In this document: positions 6,320 to 13,878 of the stretch, piece after piece
Layout of the letters: each line of letters starts with the position of its first letter
Numbering within the stretch: position 1 is the stretch's first letter
NCBI GenBank assembly: GCA_015064425.1
Contig: SVSF01000043.1
Coordinates: 1-14,390, forward strand
Source of the DNA: Oscillospiraceae bacterium
GTDB lineage: Bacteria; Bacillota_A; Clostridia; Oscillospirales; CAG-272
Direction: 5' to 3'
Length of the DNA stretch: 14,390 bases
The notes under the pieces: model-generated
What the model saw: only the letters and a program-made list of their open reading frames with translations
What the model was told of the DNA's origin: nothing
Database searches by the model: none
Made by a program: the position numbers and the translations under genes

Positions 6320-9072
6320 ATAAATCCATCCTCTGTTTTGACGCCTGAGGTAGAGTGCTTCCAGCATCTGTCGCACTTTTCTCCGTCAGCCTCAAATACT
6401 TCGATCTTGATTCCGCTTACCGTATCGGCAAAAGCAGTCTCGGGAGCAGCTGTGTTGTATATCTCAGCCTGAGAGACGATAAACACGGAAGAAAGCTCAG
6501 GCTCAAGGTCCGCAAGTTGAGAATACACTTCTTTATCTTCTGCGTATATCTTTATCTTCGCTTCGAGAGACTTTCCGATTATCTTATTTGCTCTTGCAAT
6601 TTCAAGCGCTTTCATAACATCATCGCGGAGAGCAAAAAGTTTGTTCCAACGCTCCTCGATCTCGGGTGTGCTGTATTCGGGCACTACCTTTGGCATATCG
6701 TTGAGCATTACGCTTCTCTTATCATCGGAATCAGCATGAGGCATACTCTGCCATATCTCTTCTGCGGTAAAGGAAAGAAGGGGGGCAAGTATTCTCGTAA
6801 GTGCATTTAGTACAAGATACATTACAGTCTGAGCAGATCTGCGGTCTTTAGAATCTTTCTTTTCAACGTACACGCGGTCCTTTGTTATATCAACATAAAG
6901 TTTTGACATATCAATGGTGCAGAAATTATTTACTGCATGATAGATGAGATGGAACTCGTATCCTTCATAAGCCTCCATAACCTCTTTTATGAGAGCATTA
7001 AGTCTTGAAAGTGCCCATCTGTCTATCTCTGGCATATCCGACACAGAAACGATATCTCTATTGGGATCAAAATCGTTTTCATCGCCAAGGTTAGCAAGCA
7101 TGATACGCGCTGTGTTTCTTATTTTACGATAGATTTCGGAAAGCTGCTTGAGTATTTCCTTGGAGATCTTTGCATCTGCTGTATAGTCAACGGATGATAC
7201 CCAAAGACGAAGTATATCAGCACCGTTTGTCTTTACAACGTCAATGGGAGAAATACCGTTGCCGAGAGACTTGGACATCTTTCTGCCTTCCATATCCACT
7301 ACCATACCATGTGTAAGTACGCTCTTATAAGGAGCAACACCTCTTGTAGCCACAGAAGTGAGAAGTGACGACTGGAACCATCCTCTGTATTGGTCATTTC
7401 CTTCGAGATAAAGATCTGCAGGAAAATGATGGTCTTCTCTCTTGTCAAGAACGTATGCATAGGATGAACCGGAGTCAAACCATACGTCCATTATATCTTT
7501 TTCTTTGCGGAAGTTCTTTCCTCCGCACTTTGCACAGTGAGCAAGATCGCCGAGTATTTCTTCTGGGCTGTACTTAAGCCATGCATTGGAGCCTTCCTTT
7601 TCGAAGAGCTGAGCTATCTTTTCGATAGTTTCGGGAGTGAGAAGAGGTTCTCCGCATTCTTCGCAGTACATTATCGGAATCGGTACGCCCCATGCGCGCT
7701 GACGGGAAATACACCAGTCGGAACGGTCGCTTACCATATTATCGAGTCTTACCTCACCCCAGGAAGGGATCCATTTTACGCCCTTGATTGCCTCAAGAGC
7801 AGCATCCTTAAATCCGTCTACAGAGCAAAACCACTGTTCTGTTGCACGATAGATAATAGGCTTCTTGCAACGCCAGCAGTGCGGATACTGGTGAATGATG
7901 CTTTCTGTCTTAAGAAGAGCTCCGGATTCTCTGAGATCGTTGAGAATTACATGATTAGCCTCATCGGTCTTGAGTCCGCAGTATTTTCCTGCAGCTTCGT
8001 TCATTCTTCCTCTGCTGTCTACCGGTACTGTAATACCTATATAGTCATATTTTTTGCATACATTAAAGTCATCTTCACCAAAACCGGGAGCCGTGTGTAC
8101 GCAGCCTGTACCGGATTCGAGCGTAACGTGATCGCCGACAATAATGTGGGAAGGTCTTTCCATAAAGGGATGCTCTGCAACGAGACCCTCAAGATCTGCA
8201 CCTTTGAATTTTGCAACGACTTCATAATCTTCTATTACCTTTCCGATAAGCTCGGAAGCCATTACATAATATTCTCCACCCTTCTTGGCGAGAGAATACT
8301 CAAAATCAGGGCCAAGGCAGATCGCAAGGTTACCGGGAAGCGTCCAAGTAGTCGTAGTCCAAATAACAAAGTATACGTTGTCAAGTCCGCCGGTATATTC
8401 TGTAAAGAGTCCCTTGTCGTCGGACACCTTAAACTTTACAAATATTGATTCACAGGGATCTTCCTGATATTCGATCTCTGCTTCAGCAAGTGCCGTCTCA
8501 TCATTAGGGCACCAATAAACGGGCTTCATACCCTTATAGATATAGCCATTTTCTGCCATCTTACCGAATATTCTGATCTGCTCAGCTTCGAATTCGGGAA
8601 GGATGGTAAGATAGGGATGCTCCCAATCGGAAAGAACACCCAGAGTCTTCATCTGAGCCATCTGGTTGCTTACATTCTCGCGTGCAAATTCGGCACAGAG
8701 TTCTCTAAACTTAAGAGGATCAACTTCGTTTCTGTTTATCTTATGCTTCTTAAGCATCTGATTCTCTATGGGAAGACCGTGTGTATCCCATCCGGGAATA
8801 TAAGGCATCTTGTAGCCGCTCATATTCTTATATCTCATTATAAAATCCTTTAAGATCTTATTGAGAGCATGTCCAAGATGTATATCTCCGTTTGCATAAG
8901 GAGGGCCGTCGTGGAGGTTAAACAAGGGACGTCCTTCGTTCTTTTCAAGTATCAGAGAATATAGTCCTTCCTCCTCCCATTTCTTATAGATCTCAGGCTC
9001 ACGCTGCGGAAGATTCGCACGCATGGAAAAGCTTGTATTCGGCAAATTAAGTGTACTGGTATAATCAGCCAT
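6286..9072 (-). CDS. ileS: Isoleucyl-tRNA synthetase
   Basis: A 928-residue class Ia synthetase that charges tRNA-Ile and edits misactivated valine. Seen: HDGPPYANGDIHLGHALNK with the HIGH-type motif HLGH (65–68), an editing domain with WTTTTWTLPGNLAI and the GTGCVHTAPGFGEDD block, WCISRQRAWGVPIP, a CxxC…CxxC insert (YCEECG … CAKCGG), KMSKS at 598–602 (GRKMSKSLGN), and a C-terminal zinc finger with C900, C903, C919 and C922. This architecture and length match the common bacterial type (IleRS1) rather than the eukaryote-like, mupirocin-resistant type. Start at ATG 9072 with AGGAG 7 nt upstream. The gap to divIVA upstream is 26 nt and contains no T-box, although B. subtilis and many Firmicutes control ileS with one. 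The end overlaps lspA by 34 nt. Confidence 0.97.
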   Translation of the reverse strand: MADYTSTLNLPNTSFSMRANLPQREPEIYKKWEEEGLYSLILEKNEGRPLFNLHDGPPYANGDIHLGHALNKILKDFIMRYKNMSGYKMPYIPGWDTHGLPIENQMLKKHKINRNEVDPLKFRELCAEFARENVSNQMAQMKTLGVLSDWEHPYLTILPEFEAEQIRIFGKMAENGYIYKGMKPVYWCPNDETALAEAEIEYQEDPCESIFVKFKVSDDKGLFTEYTGGLDNVYFVIWTTTTWTLPGNLAICLGPDFEYSLAKKGGEYYVMASELIGKVIEDYEVVAKFKGADLEGLVAEHPFMERPSHIIVGDHVTLESGTGCVHTAPGFGEDDFNVCKKYDYIGITVPVDSRGRMNEAAGKYCGLKTDEANHVILNDLRESGALLKTESIIHQYPHCWRCKKPIIYRATEQWFCSVDGFKDAALEAIKGVKWIPSWGEVRLDNMVSDRSDWCISRQRAWGVPIPIMYCEECGEPLLTPETIEKIAQLFEKEGSNAWLKYSPEEILGDLAHCAKCGGKNFRKEKDIMDVWFDSGSSYAYVLDKREDHHFPADLYLEGNDQYRGWFQSSLLTSVATRGVAPYKSVLTHGMVVDMEGRKMSKSLGNGISPIDVVKTNGADILRLWVSSVDYTADAKISKEILKQLSEIYRKIRNTARIMLANLGDENDFDPNRDIVSVSDMPEIDRWALSRLNALIKEVMEAYEGYEFHLIYHAVNNFCTIDMSKLYVDITKDRVYVEKKDSKDRRSAQTVMYLVLNALTRILAPLLSFTAEEIWQSMPHADSDDKRSVMLNDMPKVVPEYSTPEIEERWNKLFALRDDVMKALEIARANKIIGKSLEAKIKIYAEDKEVYSQLADLEPELSSVFIVSQAEIYNTAAPETAFADTVSGIKIEVFEADGEKCDRCWKHSTSGVKTEDGFICERCQKIIAE

Positions 9073-9098
9073 TTTAAAACTCCTATTTCAATATAAAA

Positions 9099-10226
9099 TT
9101 ATTTACTGTCATTATCATCCGAGGTGCCTACGATATCATTAAGCAGACGAACGATCTCGTCGTCTATCTCGTCGTACTCATCCTCGCTTATTATTTTTTC
9201 GGAAGACACTTCTTCATTCTCGGCTCCGAATATTCTGTTGAGCTCGCTTATCATTCCTTCAAGCTCCTCGGGGTCTTCGTTATTTACCAGGATATCGGAC
9301 GTTACATCAACATCTGCATCATCTTCAGGAATAACAATTTTAGAGACCTCTTCTATAATTTCGGCATCTTCGTTCTCGCTGTTATCATACAGTTCGTACT
9401 CACCGTCATTATCATAATCAAACTCAGATACAACAAGCGATGATATGTTTTCTTCTTTGAAGCTTCCCTCTTTTTCATCCGCATCTGCATCAACATCAGC
9501 GTCGGCATCGGGTCGGCTCTCCTTCAAAAGCCGTAAGCTTTCTTCTTCAAGACGCTTTTTCTCTTCTTCCTCTGTCTTTCTTGCAGCTATAGCTTCATTT
9601 TCTTCTTCGATCATCTGCTGTACAGCATCCTCGATCTTTTTCTTGTTTTCTTCGCTGTTTATTTCGGGATCTGCGGCAATCTCCGCATTTTCGTCGAATT
9701 CCTTGTCTTTGGCAATGACATCCCTCATTATTCTGTCAACAAATACCTCTTCGGATATCATCCACTCATCGTTGGTAAGTGCCTTGGTATTTATATCTTC
9801 TATGATCTGGATATGATTGCGGTATTTGTTGAATAAACTTGACCTGAACTCGTTTATCTGTTCGTCAAGCTTTGAAAGTATGTACTGCTGATACTCTACT
9901 TTGTTTTTGTATTCCGTAAGTATCTTGTTGCAGTTTTCTTTTGTGTTTTTCATCATATGCTCAGCACGCTCACAGGTCTCGTTTATAAGCTTTGAGCTTG
10001 CTGTCTGTGCATTGAGCATCGTTGCTTTTATTGCTTCTTCGTTTGATTTCAGTCTGTTATATTGAGCGGTAACGTTATTAAGCTTTCTTTTTAAAAGCTC
10101 ATTCTGTACATATATCTCCGAATATTTTTCAATAATAAACTCAATATGCTGCTCAACCTCTTCCGGGCTGTATCCTCTCAGTACCTTTGTAAAATTCTGG
10201 CTTCGCAATTCCTCCGGTGGAAGCAT
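9099..10226 (-). CDS. divIVA: DivIVA-domain protein with long acidic tail
   Basis: A 375-residue DivIVA-family protein, a coiled-coil scaffold that binds curved membrane at division sites and poles. Seen: the N-terminal DivIVA domain with QNFTKVLRGYSPEEVEQHIE (about residues 10–29), then heptad-rich coiled coil to about residue 190, then roughly 180 residues very rich in Asp and Glu, including the run PDADADVDADADE near residues 237–250 and several EE/DD clusters up to the C terminus. B. subtilis DivIVA has 164 residues, so this one is more than double, the excess being the acidic part. The start ATG 10226 has a strong GGAGAGGTG about 5 nt upstream; the frame is open to 10283 but that extension is not DivIVA-like. 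It lies directly before ileS, as in the conserved division cluster. The N-terminal identity is solid; the role of the tail is unknown. Confidence 0.9.
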   Translation of the reverse strand: MLPPEELRSQNFTKVLRGYSPEEVEQHIEFIIEKYSEIYVQNELLKRKLNNVTAQYNRLKSNEEAIKATMLNAQTASSKLINETCERAEHMMKNTKENCNKILTEYKNKVEYQQYILSKLDEQINEFRSSLFNKYRNHIQIIEDINTKALTNDEWMISEEVFVDRIMRDVIAKDKEFDENAEIAADPEINSEENKKKIEDAVQQMIEEENEAIAARKTEEEEKKRLEEESLRLLKESRPDADADVDADADEKEGSFKEENISSLVVSEFDYDNDGEYELYDNSENEDAEIIEEVSKIVIPEDDADVDVTSDILVNNEDPEELEGMISELNRIFGAENEEVSSEKIISEDEYDEIDDEIVRLLNDIVGTSDDNDSK

Positions 10227-10276
10227 GGATTCACCTCTCCTCTCATTCTGAATTCTTGTTTTTATATACACAAAAT

Positions 10277-10297
10277 GCGGCAATCATCCATTGCCGC
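10277..10297 (-). other. Perfect 8-bp hairpin upstream of divIVA
   Basis: On the minus strand GCGGCAAT (10297–10290) and ATTGCCGC (10284–10277) form a perfect 8-bp stem with a 5-nt loop GGATG, followed by ATTTTGTG. It lies about 50 nt before the divIVA start. The T-run is short and interrupted, so it may be a weak terminator, an mRNA-stabilising hairpin or a leader element. I find no convincing promoter between it and divIVA. Confidence 0.4.
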
Positions 10298-10392
10298 TGA
10301 AAGCCGACACCATAAATGCCGATATATTGATTTACATTGCGGGGAGTAAGGATCTTATTGAAAAATTTAAATGAAATACTTCTCTTATTAAA

Positions 10393-10437
10393 AGGCTATA
10401 GGGTAACTGCATTTATTTGCAATTACCCTTTATGCCT
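10393..10437 (-). terminator. Probable intrinsic terminator after sepF
   Basis: Read on the minus strand, GGGTAA (10428–10423) and TGCA (10421–10418) pair with TGCA (10411–10408) and TTACCC (10406–10401) across a T·G wobble, loop AATAAA. An outer AGGC/GCCT pairing (10437–10434/10396–10393) continues into TTTT. It begins 6 nt after the sepF stop. The loop between inner and outer stems and the short T-run make termination probably incomplete. Confidence 0.6.
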
Positions 10438-10443
10438 AATTAA

Positions 10444-10893
10444 TCAGAATGATCCGTAGAGATCGTCATCAGCAGCTTTTGCACCTGTAGCCGCATCACC
10501 GGGCTGGTCAGCTATCTGCTCGCCGGATACATCAACATTGTCGGGAGTGATAACGAATGTATTGTTTGCAACACGCTTCATCTGTCCGTCGATGGAATAT
10601 GCAACACCCGAAAGGAAATCTATAAGACGTCTTGCGGTTTCCTTATTTGTAGATTCAAGATTAAGTACTACGGTGCGCTTGTTGAGAAGGTGGTCTGCAA
10701 TCTGAGTTACGTTCTTGAATGAGTCAGGCTTAACGACCTTAAGTTCAAGCGACGTGGAAGAAATTCCGATACCGCCCTGATTGTAGTCCTGTACGTCCGA
10801 CTGCTGAGAATAGCCGTAATCGTTGGGGTCAGCTTCGTAAGGATAATCACCCTCTGTGTTGAATGGATTTTTGAGACCGTCAAAAAGTTTCAT
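10444..10893 (-). CDS. sepF: Cell division protein SepF
   Basis: A 149-residue SepF, the Gram-positive FtsZ-binding membrane anchor that aligns FtsZ filaments at the septum. Seen: a short amphipathic N-terminal membrane-targeting helix (MKLFDGLKNPF), a Tyr/Asp/Gln-rich linker to about residue 45, then the SepF domain with KVVKPDSF, IADHLLNKRTVVLNLES, RRLIDFLSGVAYSIDG and KRVANNTFVITPDNVD. A short acidic tail ends in DDDLYGSF. The length is normal. GGAGG lies 6 nt before the ATG. It is separated from yggS by 93 nt that hold a good promoter, and from divIVA by 217 nt with a terminator, so it can be transcribed alone, though its order yggS–sepF–divIVA is the conserved one. Confidence 0.97.
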   Translation of the reverse strand: MKLFDGLKNPFNTEGDYPYEADPNDYGYSQQSDVQDYNQGGIGISSTSLELKVVKPDSFKNVTQIADHLLNKRTVVLNLESTNKETARRLIDFLSGVAYSIDGQMKRVANNTFVITPDNVDVSGEQIADQPGDAATGAKAADDDLYGSF

Positions 10894-10948
10894 TGAAAAC
10901 CTCCAGCATTTATATCATATATTTCTCTATTTTCTATGTATATCACTA

Positions 10949-10977
10949 ATTATATCATACTTTTTCGTCTAACACAA
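10949..10977 (-). promoter_or_regulatory. Promoter of sepF (extended -10)
   Basis: On the minus strand TTGTGT (10977–10972) and TATAAT (10954–10949) are separated by 17 nt, and the -10 is preceded by TG in the extended form TGATATAAT. The -35 matches 4 of 6 consensus positions, the -10 is perfect. Transcription should start about 50 nt before the sepF ATG. Confidence 0.75.
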
Positions 10978-10986
10978 CAAAAAATT

Positions 10987-11691
10987 TTAAATTCTTTTGC
11001 CAAAAATTGATGTTCCGATCCTTACCAACGTAGAGCCGCAGCGGATCGCTTCCTCAAAACTGTCTGACATACCCATAGAGATTATAACTTCACTATCTAT
11101 ATTATGAAGTCTTTTTTTCAAAATGTCAACAGATAAACGATATGTTTTATCAAAAAACTGCTTGTATTCTTCCTGTTTTTCGCATATGGGGGCTATAGTC
11201 ATAAGACCTCTGACCTTTATTGAAGAAAGTTTCAGAACTTCGTTAAGAAAAGCATCGAGCCCATCGGCAGAGATCCCCCCTTTATTTTCCTCATTCCCCG
11301 AGTTGATCTCGATAAGGATATCCATGACCTTCCCTATCTTGGCTGCTTGCTTATCTATTTCTTTTGCCAGCTTTATGCTGTCAACGGAATGTATCATCGT
11401 CACCTTATCGACGATATACTTTACCTTGTTACTTTGAAGCCTTCCGATAAAATGAAGATTTACTCCTTTAAGATCCAACTCATCATATTTTGAAAGAAGC
11501 TCCTGCACTCGGTTTTCTCCTATATCGGTAATTCCGAGTTCATGGGTAGCATAATTGATCCTGTCAGGGCTTACGGTTTTAGTTGCCGCCAAAAGGCAAA
11601 TGTTTTGCCCGTATGGAGACTCCTGCTGAGCCTTTTCCATCTTTTTTCTGATCTCGTCAAGATTTTCTTTAATTAATGATCTTTCCGTCAT
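10987..11691 (-). CDS. yggS: YggS-family PLP-binding protein (PLP homeostasis)
   Basis: A 234-residue YggS/PROSC-family protein, a single-domain PLP carrier fold related to alanine racemase that keeps free pyridoxal phosphate in balance and has no known catalytic activity. Seen: the PLP lysine in LLAATKTV (K38), IGENRVQELLSKY, LHFIGRLQSNKVKYI, IHSVDS, VRGLMTIAP, SMGMSDSFEEAI and the phosphate-binding end GSTLVRIGTSIFGKR. All key motifs are present and the length is normal. Start ATG 11691 has AAGGA 5 nt upstream and overlaps the upstream HlyD-like gene by 23 nt, which suggests translational coupling. The equivalent in B. subtilis is ylmE, also next to sepF (ylmF). Confidence 0.95.
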   Translation of the reverse strand: MTERSLIKENLDEIRKKMEKAQQESPYGQNICLLAATKTVSPDRINYATHELGITDIGENRVQELLSKYDELDLKGVNLHFIGRLQSNKVKYIVDKVTMIHSVDSIKLAKEIDKQAAKIGKVMDILIEINSGNEENKGGISADGLDAFLNEVLKLSSIKVRGLMTIAPICEKQEEYKQFFDKTYRLSVDILKKRLHNIDSEVIISMGMSDSFEEAIRCGSTLVRIGTSIFGKRI

Positions 11692-12925
11692 ACAGATCCT
11701 TGCCCTTCGTAATAATCATTTCGTATTCAGACAGATTTGACGCATAGTGCTCATCCGTTACATCTGTTCTTTCCACTATAACGTGTCCTGCGATTTCTAT
11801 AAGTATTTTTATTTCCTTAAACTTGACTACGTTTCCGTTAAGCACATAAACGCCAAGCTTGTCCCCTACGACACGTACTGCATCTACGGGCAGTTTATAT
11901 CCGGTATAACTGTTTATGACAATATTTACTTCCTGCATCCTGAGATATCTGAAATTTTCCGGCATCTTTCCGCTTTCAAACACAAGCACCGCAGTATCAG
12001 CATTTATTTCCGTAATAATACGCGAAAGCTTCATAAAGATTATTTCATCTTCGTTATATGGGTATATTACGTTATATTTTTTCCCTATGGAAAATTTACG
12101 TACCGTATCGCTGTCGATCTTACATGCAATGTACCATTTATAATCAGTGACAAGCTTACCTGCAGCTCTTGTATCGGTCGTTATAGAAGCATCGGGAGAA
12201 GAAAGTGTCATCTGTTCAAAATCCGCAACGGTCAAAGTACTTATCTTATCGGAAGAGAAAACAGTTTCATACCCGTCCACTCCCGAATAAAAATATCCGG
12301 ACTCCGACGCGTGAATGCTTTCAGATACTTCTCCCGAGTTTGCGGTAAGCTCTTTTTTCATATTCTCGTATTGTAAGATCTTGTCGTCGTAGCTGCTTAC
12401 CTTTTTTGTGATTATACGACGCTTATTAAGCAATGTAAGAAGTTCATCCTGCTTTTGCATCGCATACTCAATATCACCCGATTCAATACGACTGCATATA
12501 ACGTAGTAAAGCTGATTTATCTGTTTATCAATATTAGATGTATCGCTGATCGCAAGAGGATTATCAAGATTGCTGTTCTTAAAAAGCGCTATCTTCTTAT
12601 CGATGCTGATCATCTCGTTGCGTGCCGAGCTGTCACCGCCTCCGTCGTATACGTTTGCAAGGACAGTTCCCTTTTTGACCTTTTCACCGTCATTTACAAG
12701 TACGTCTATATCCCCTCCGTCAGAAGCGTATACGATATGCTCATTTCTGAAAAGGTATGCATCGAGAGTCATGGTCTCTTCTTGGTTGTAGGTCTCGGCA
12801 GCCACTACTTCAATATTTGTATTGAATTCGCTGAAAAACTGAAAGAGAAGGTATACGGACACTGCAAGTGCAATAGCAGAGCTCACTACTCTCATAATTA
12901 TCTTTTTCAAATATTGAGTATCCAT
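11669..12925 (-). CDS. HlyD-like membrane-anchored periplasmic-adaptor-type protein
   Basis: A 418-residue protein with one N-terminal transmembrane anchor (about residues 9–31, then outside), resembling HlyD/RND adaptor subunits, which link inner-membrane transporters to the outside. Seen: after the anchor a biotinyl-lipoyl-like half (residues about 50–92, ending GDIDVLVNDGEKVKKGTVLANVY), a helical stretch with likely coiled coil around 100–200, a possible second half-motif (ASESGYFYSG), a beta-rich region, and a C-terminal barrel-like part (LPVDAVRVVGDKLGVYVLNG). The assignment is from overall layout, not a signature motif, so it is less certain than its neighbours. AAAGGAGG lies 6 nt before ATG 12925. 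It follows miaA by 14 nt and overlaps yggS by 23 nt. No ABC or RND partner is in the window, so the partner and cargo are unknown; the place in a division cluster suggests a possible envelope or septum role (inference). Confidence 0.7.
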   Translation of the reverse strand: MDTQYLKKIIMRVVSSAIALAVSVYLLFQFFSEFNTNIEVVAAETYNQEETMTLDAYLFRNEHIVYASDGGDIDVLVNDGEKVKKGTVLANVYDGGGDSSARNEMISIDKKIALFKNSNLDNPLAISDTSNIDKQINQLYYVICSRIESGDIEYAMQKQDELLTLLNKRRIITKKVSSYDDKILQYENMKKELTANSGEVSESIHASESGYFYSGVDGYETVFSSDKISTLTVADFEQMTLSSPDASITTDTRAAGKLVTDYKWYIACKIDSDTVRKFSIGKKYNVIYPYNEDEIIFMKLSRIITEINADTAVLVFESGKMPENFRYLRMQEVNIVINSYTGYKLPVDAVRVVGDKLGVYVLNGNVVKFKEIKILIEIAGHVIVERTDVTDEHYASNLSEYEMIITKGKDLYDGKIIN

Positions 12926-12939
12926 ATCCTTCCTCCTTT

Positions 12940-13842
12940 TTATTCAAGTTCTTTGCGAACCGTCTCTATAATAGCCGTCGTGTCAAGCCCGTTATCTGTA
13001 AAAAACCACTTTGTATCTTTGTTTCTTTTGAACCAGGTCAGCTGACGTTTTGCATAATTACGGCTCGACTGTTTTATTTTTTCTTTGGCATCATCCAGGC
13101 TACATACACCATCAATGTAGGATATAAGCTCTTTGTATCCTATAGCCTGAGAAGCGGTATCCGACATTTTTCCGTAAAGCGATCTTACCTCTTCGAGCAA
13201 CCCTACTTCAAACATAAGCTCTACCCTGCTGTCGATGCGGCTGTACAGCAGTTCTCTGTCCATACAGTCCAGCCCAATGTAAATGGGCCGATACTTGCGT
13301 TCACCTTGGGAGCGTCTGTCCCACTCGGTCTTTGTCATTCCTGTTGTCCGATATATTTCAAGTGCTCTTATGACCCTTTTTCTGTTGTTCATATGAGTCT
13401 TTTCGGCAGACTCGGCATCTACCCTGCACAGTTCTTCGTATAAGCTTTCACTGCTCTGCTTTTCCAACTCGTTTCTGAGAGCCTCATCCGCTCCCGCAGG
13501 CGATATATTAGTACCGTTAAGCAGAGTGTCCACGTAAAGCCCGGTTCCGCCGCATATTATAGGTAAGCATCCTCTGGCTGCAATGTCATCAACTATCTTT
13601 CCCGCTCTTTCGATAAATTCAGCGCAGGAAAAATTGTCGCAGCTATCACATATGTCGATCATATGATGGGGTACCTCCGCTAGCTCTTCCTTTGTAGGCT
13701 TTGCTGTACCAATATCCATTTTTTTATATATCTGCATAGAGTCACAGGAGACTATCTCTCCGTTCAACGCCTTTGCTATCTCAATAGCACTCGCCGTTTT
13801 TCCCACCGCAGTAGGTCCGACGACCGCGCAAACATTTATCAT
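12940..13842 (-). CDS. miaA: tRNA dimethylallyltransferase
   Basis: A 300-residue MiaA, which transfers dimethylallyl to N6 of A37 in tRNAs reading UNN codons, the first step to ms2i6A. Seen: the P-loop GPTAVGKT (residues 9–16), SCDSMQIYKKMDIGTAKP, VPHHMIDI, CGGTGLYVDTLL, NNRKRVIRALEIY, TASQAIGYKEL, and RNYAKRQLTWFKRN near the C terminus; all are in family order and the length is normal. Start at ATG 13842 with AAGGA about 10 nt upstream. It follows queA by 36 nt and precedes the HlyD-like gene by 14 nt, so two tRNA-modifying enzymes are probably cotranscribed. Confidence 0.97.
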   Translation of the reverse strand: MINVCAVVGPTAVGKTASAIEIAKALNGEIVSCDSMQIYKKMDIGTAKPTKEELAEVPHHMIDICDSCDNFSCAEFIERAGKIVDDIAARGCLPIICGGTGLYVDTLLNGTNISPAGADEALRNELEKQSSESLYEELCRVDAESAEKTHMNNRKRVIRALEIYRTTGMTKTEWDRRSQGERKYRPIYIGLDCMDRELLYSRIDSRVELMFEVGLLEEVRSLYGKMSDTASQAIGYKELISYIDGVCSLDDAKEKIKQSSRNYAKRQLTWFKRNKDTKWFFTDNGLDTTAIIETVRKELE

Positions 13843-13878
13843 AAAAACGTGTTCCTTTTCAGAATTTTATCAGAGGCA

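Noticed and set aside
7537..8448. 303-residue open frame on the plus strand
   Set aside because: It is entirely antisense to ileS, which is a clear full-length gene; the translation has no family resemblance.
9124..9816. Two serine-rich open frames on the plus strand
   Set aside because: They are the reverse complement of the Asp/Glu-rich DivIVA tail (GAN codons read as Ser/Phe-rich on the other strand), a composition shadow.
11747..13045. Plus-strand open frames of 209 and 196 residues
   Set aside because: They lie antisense to the HlyD-like gene and the end of miaA, have odd composition and no clear ribosome binding site.
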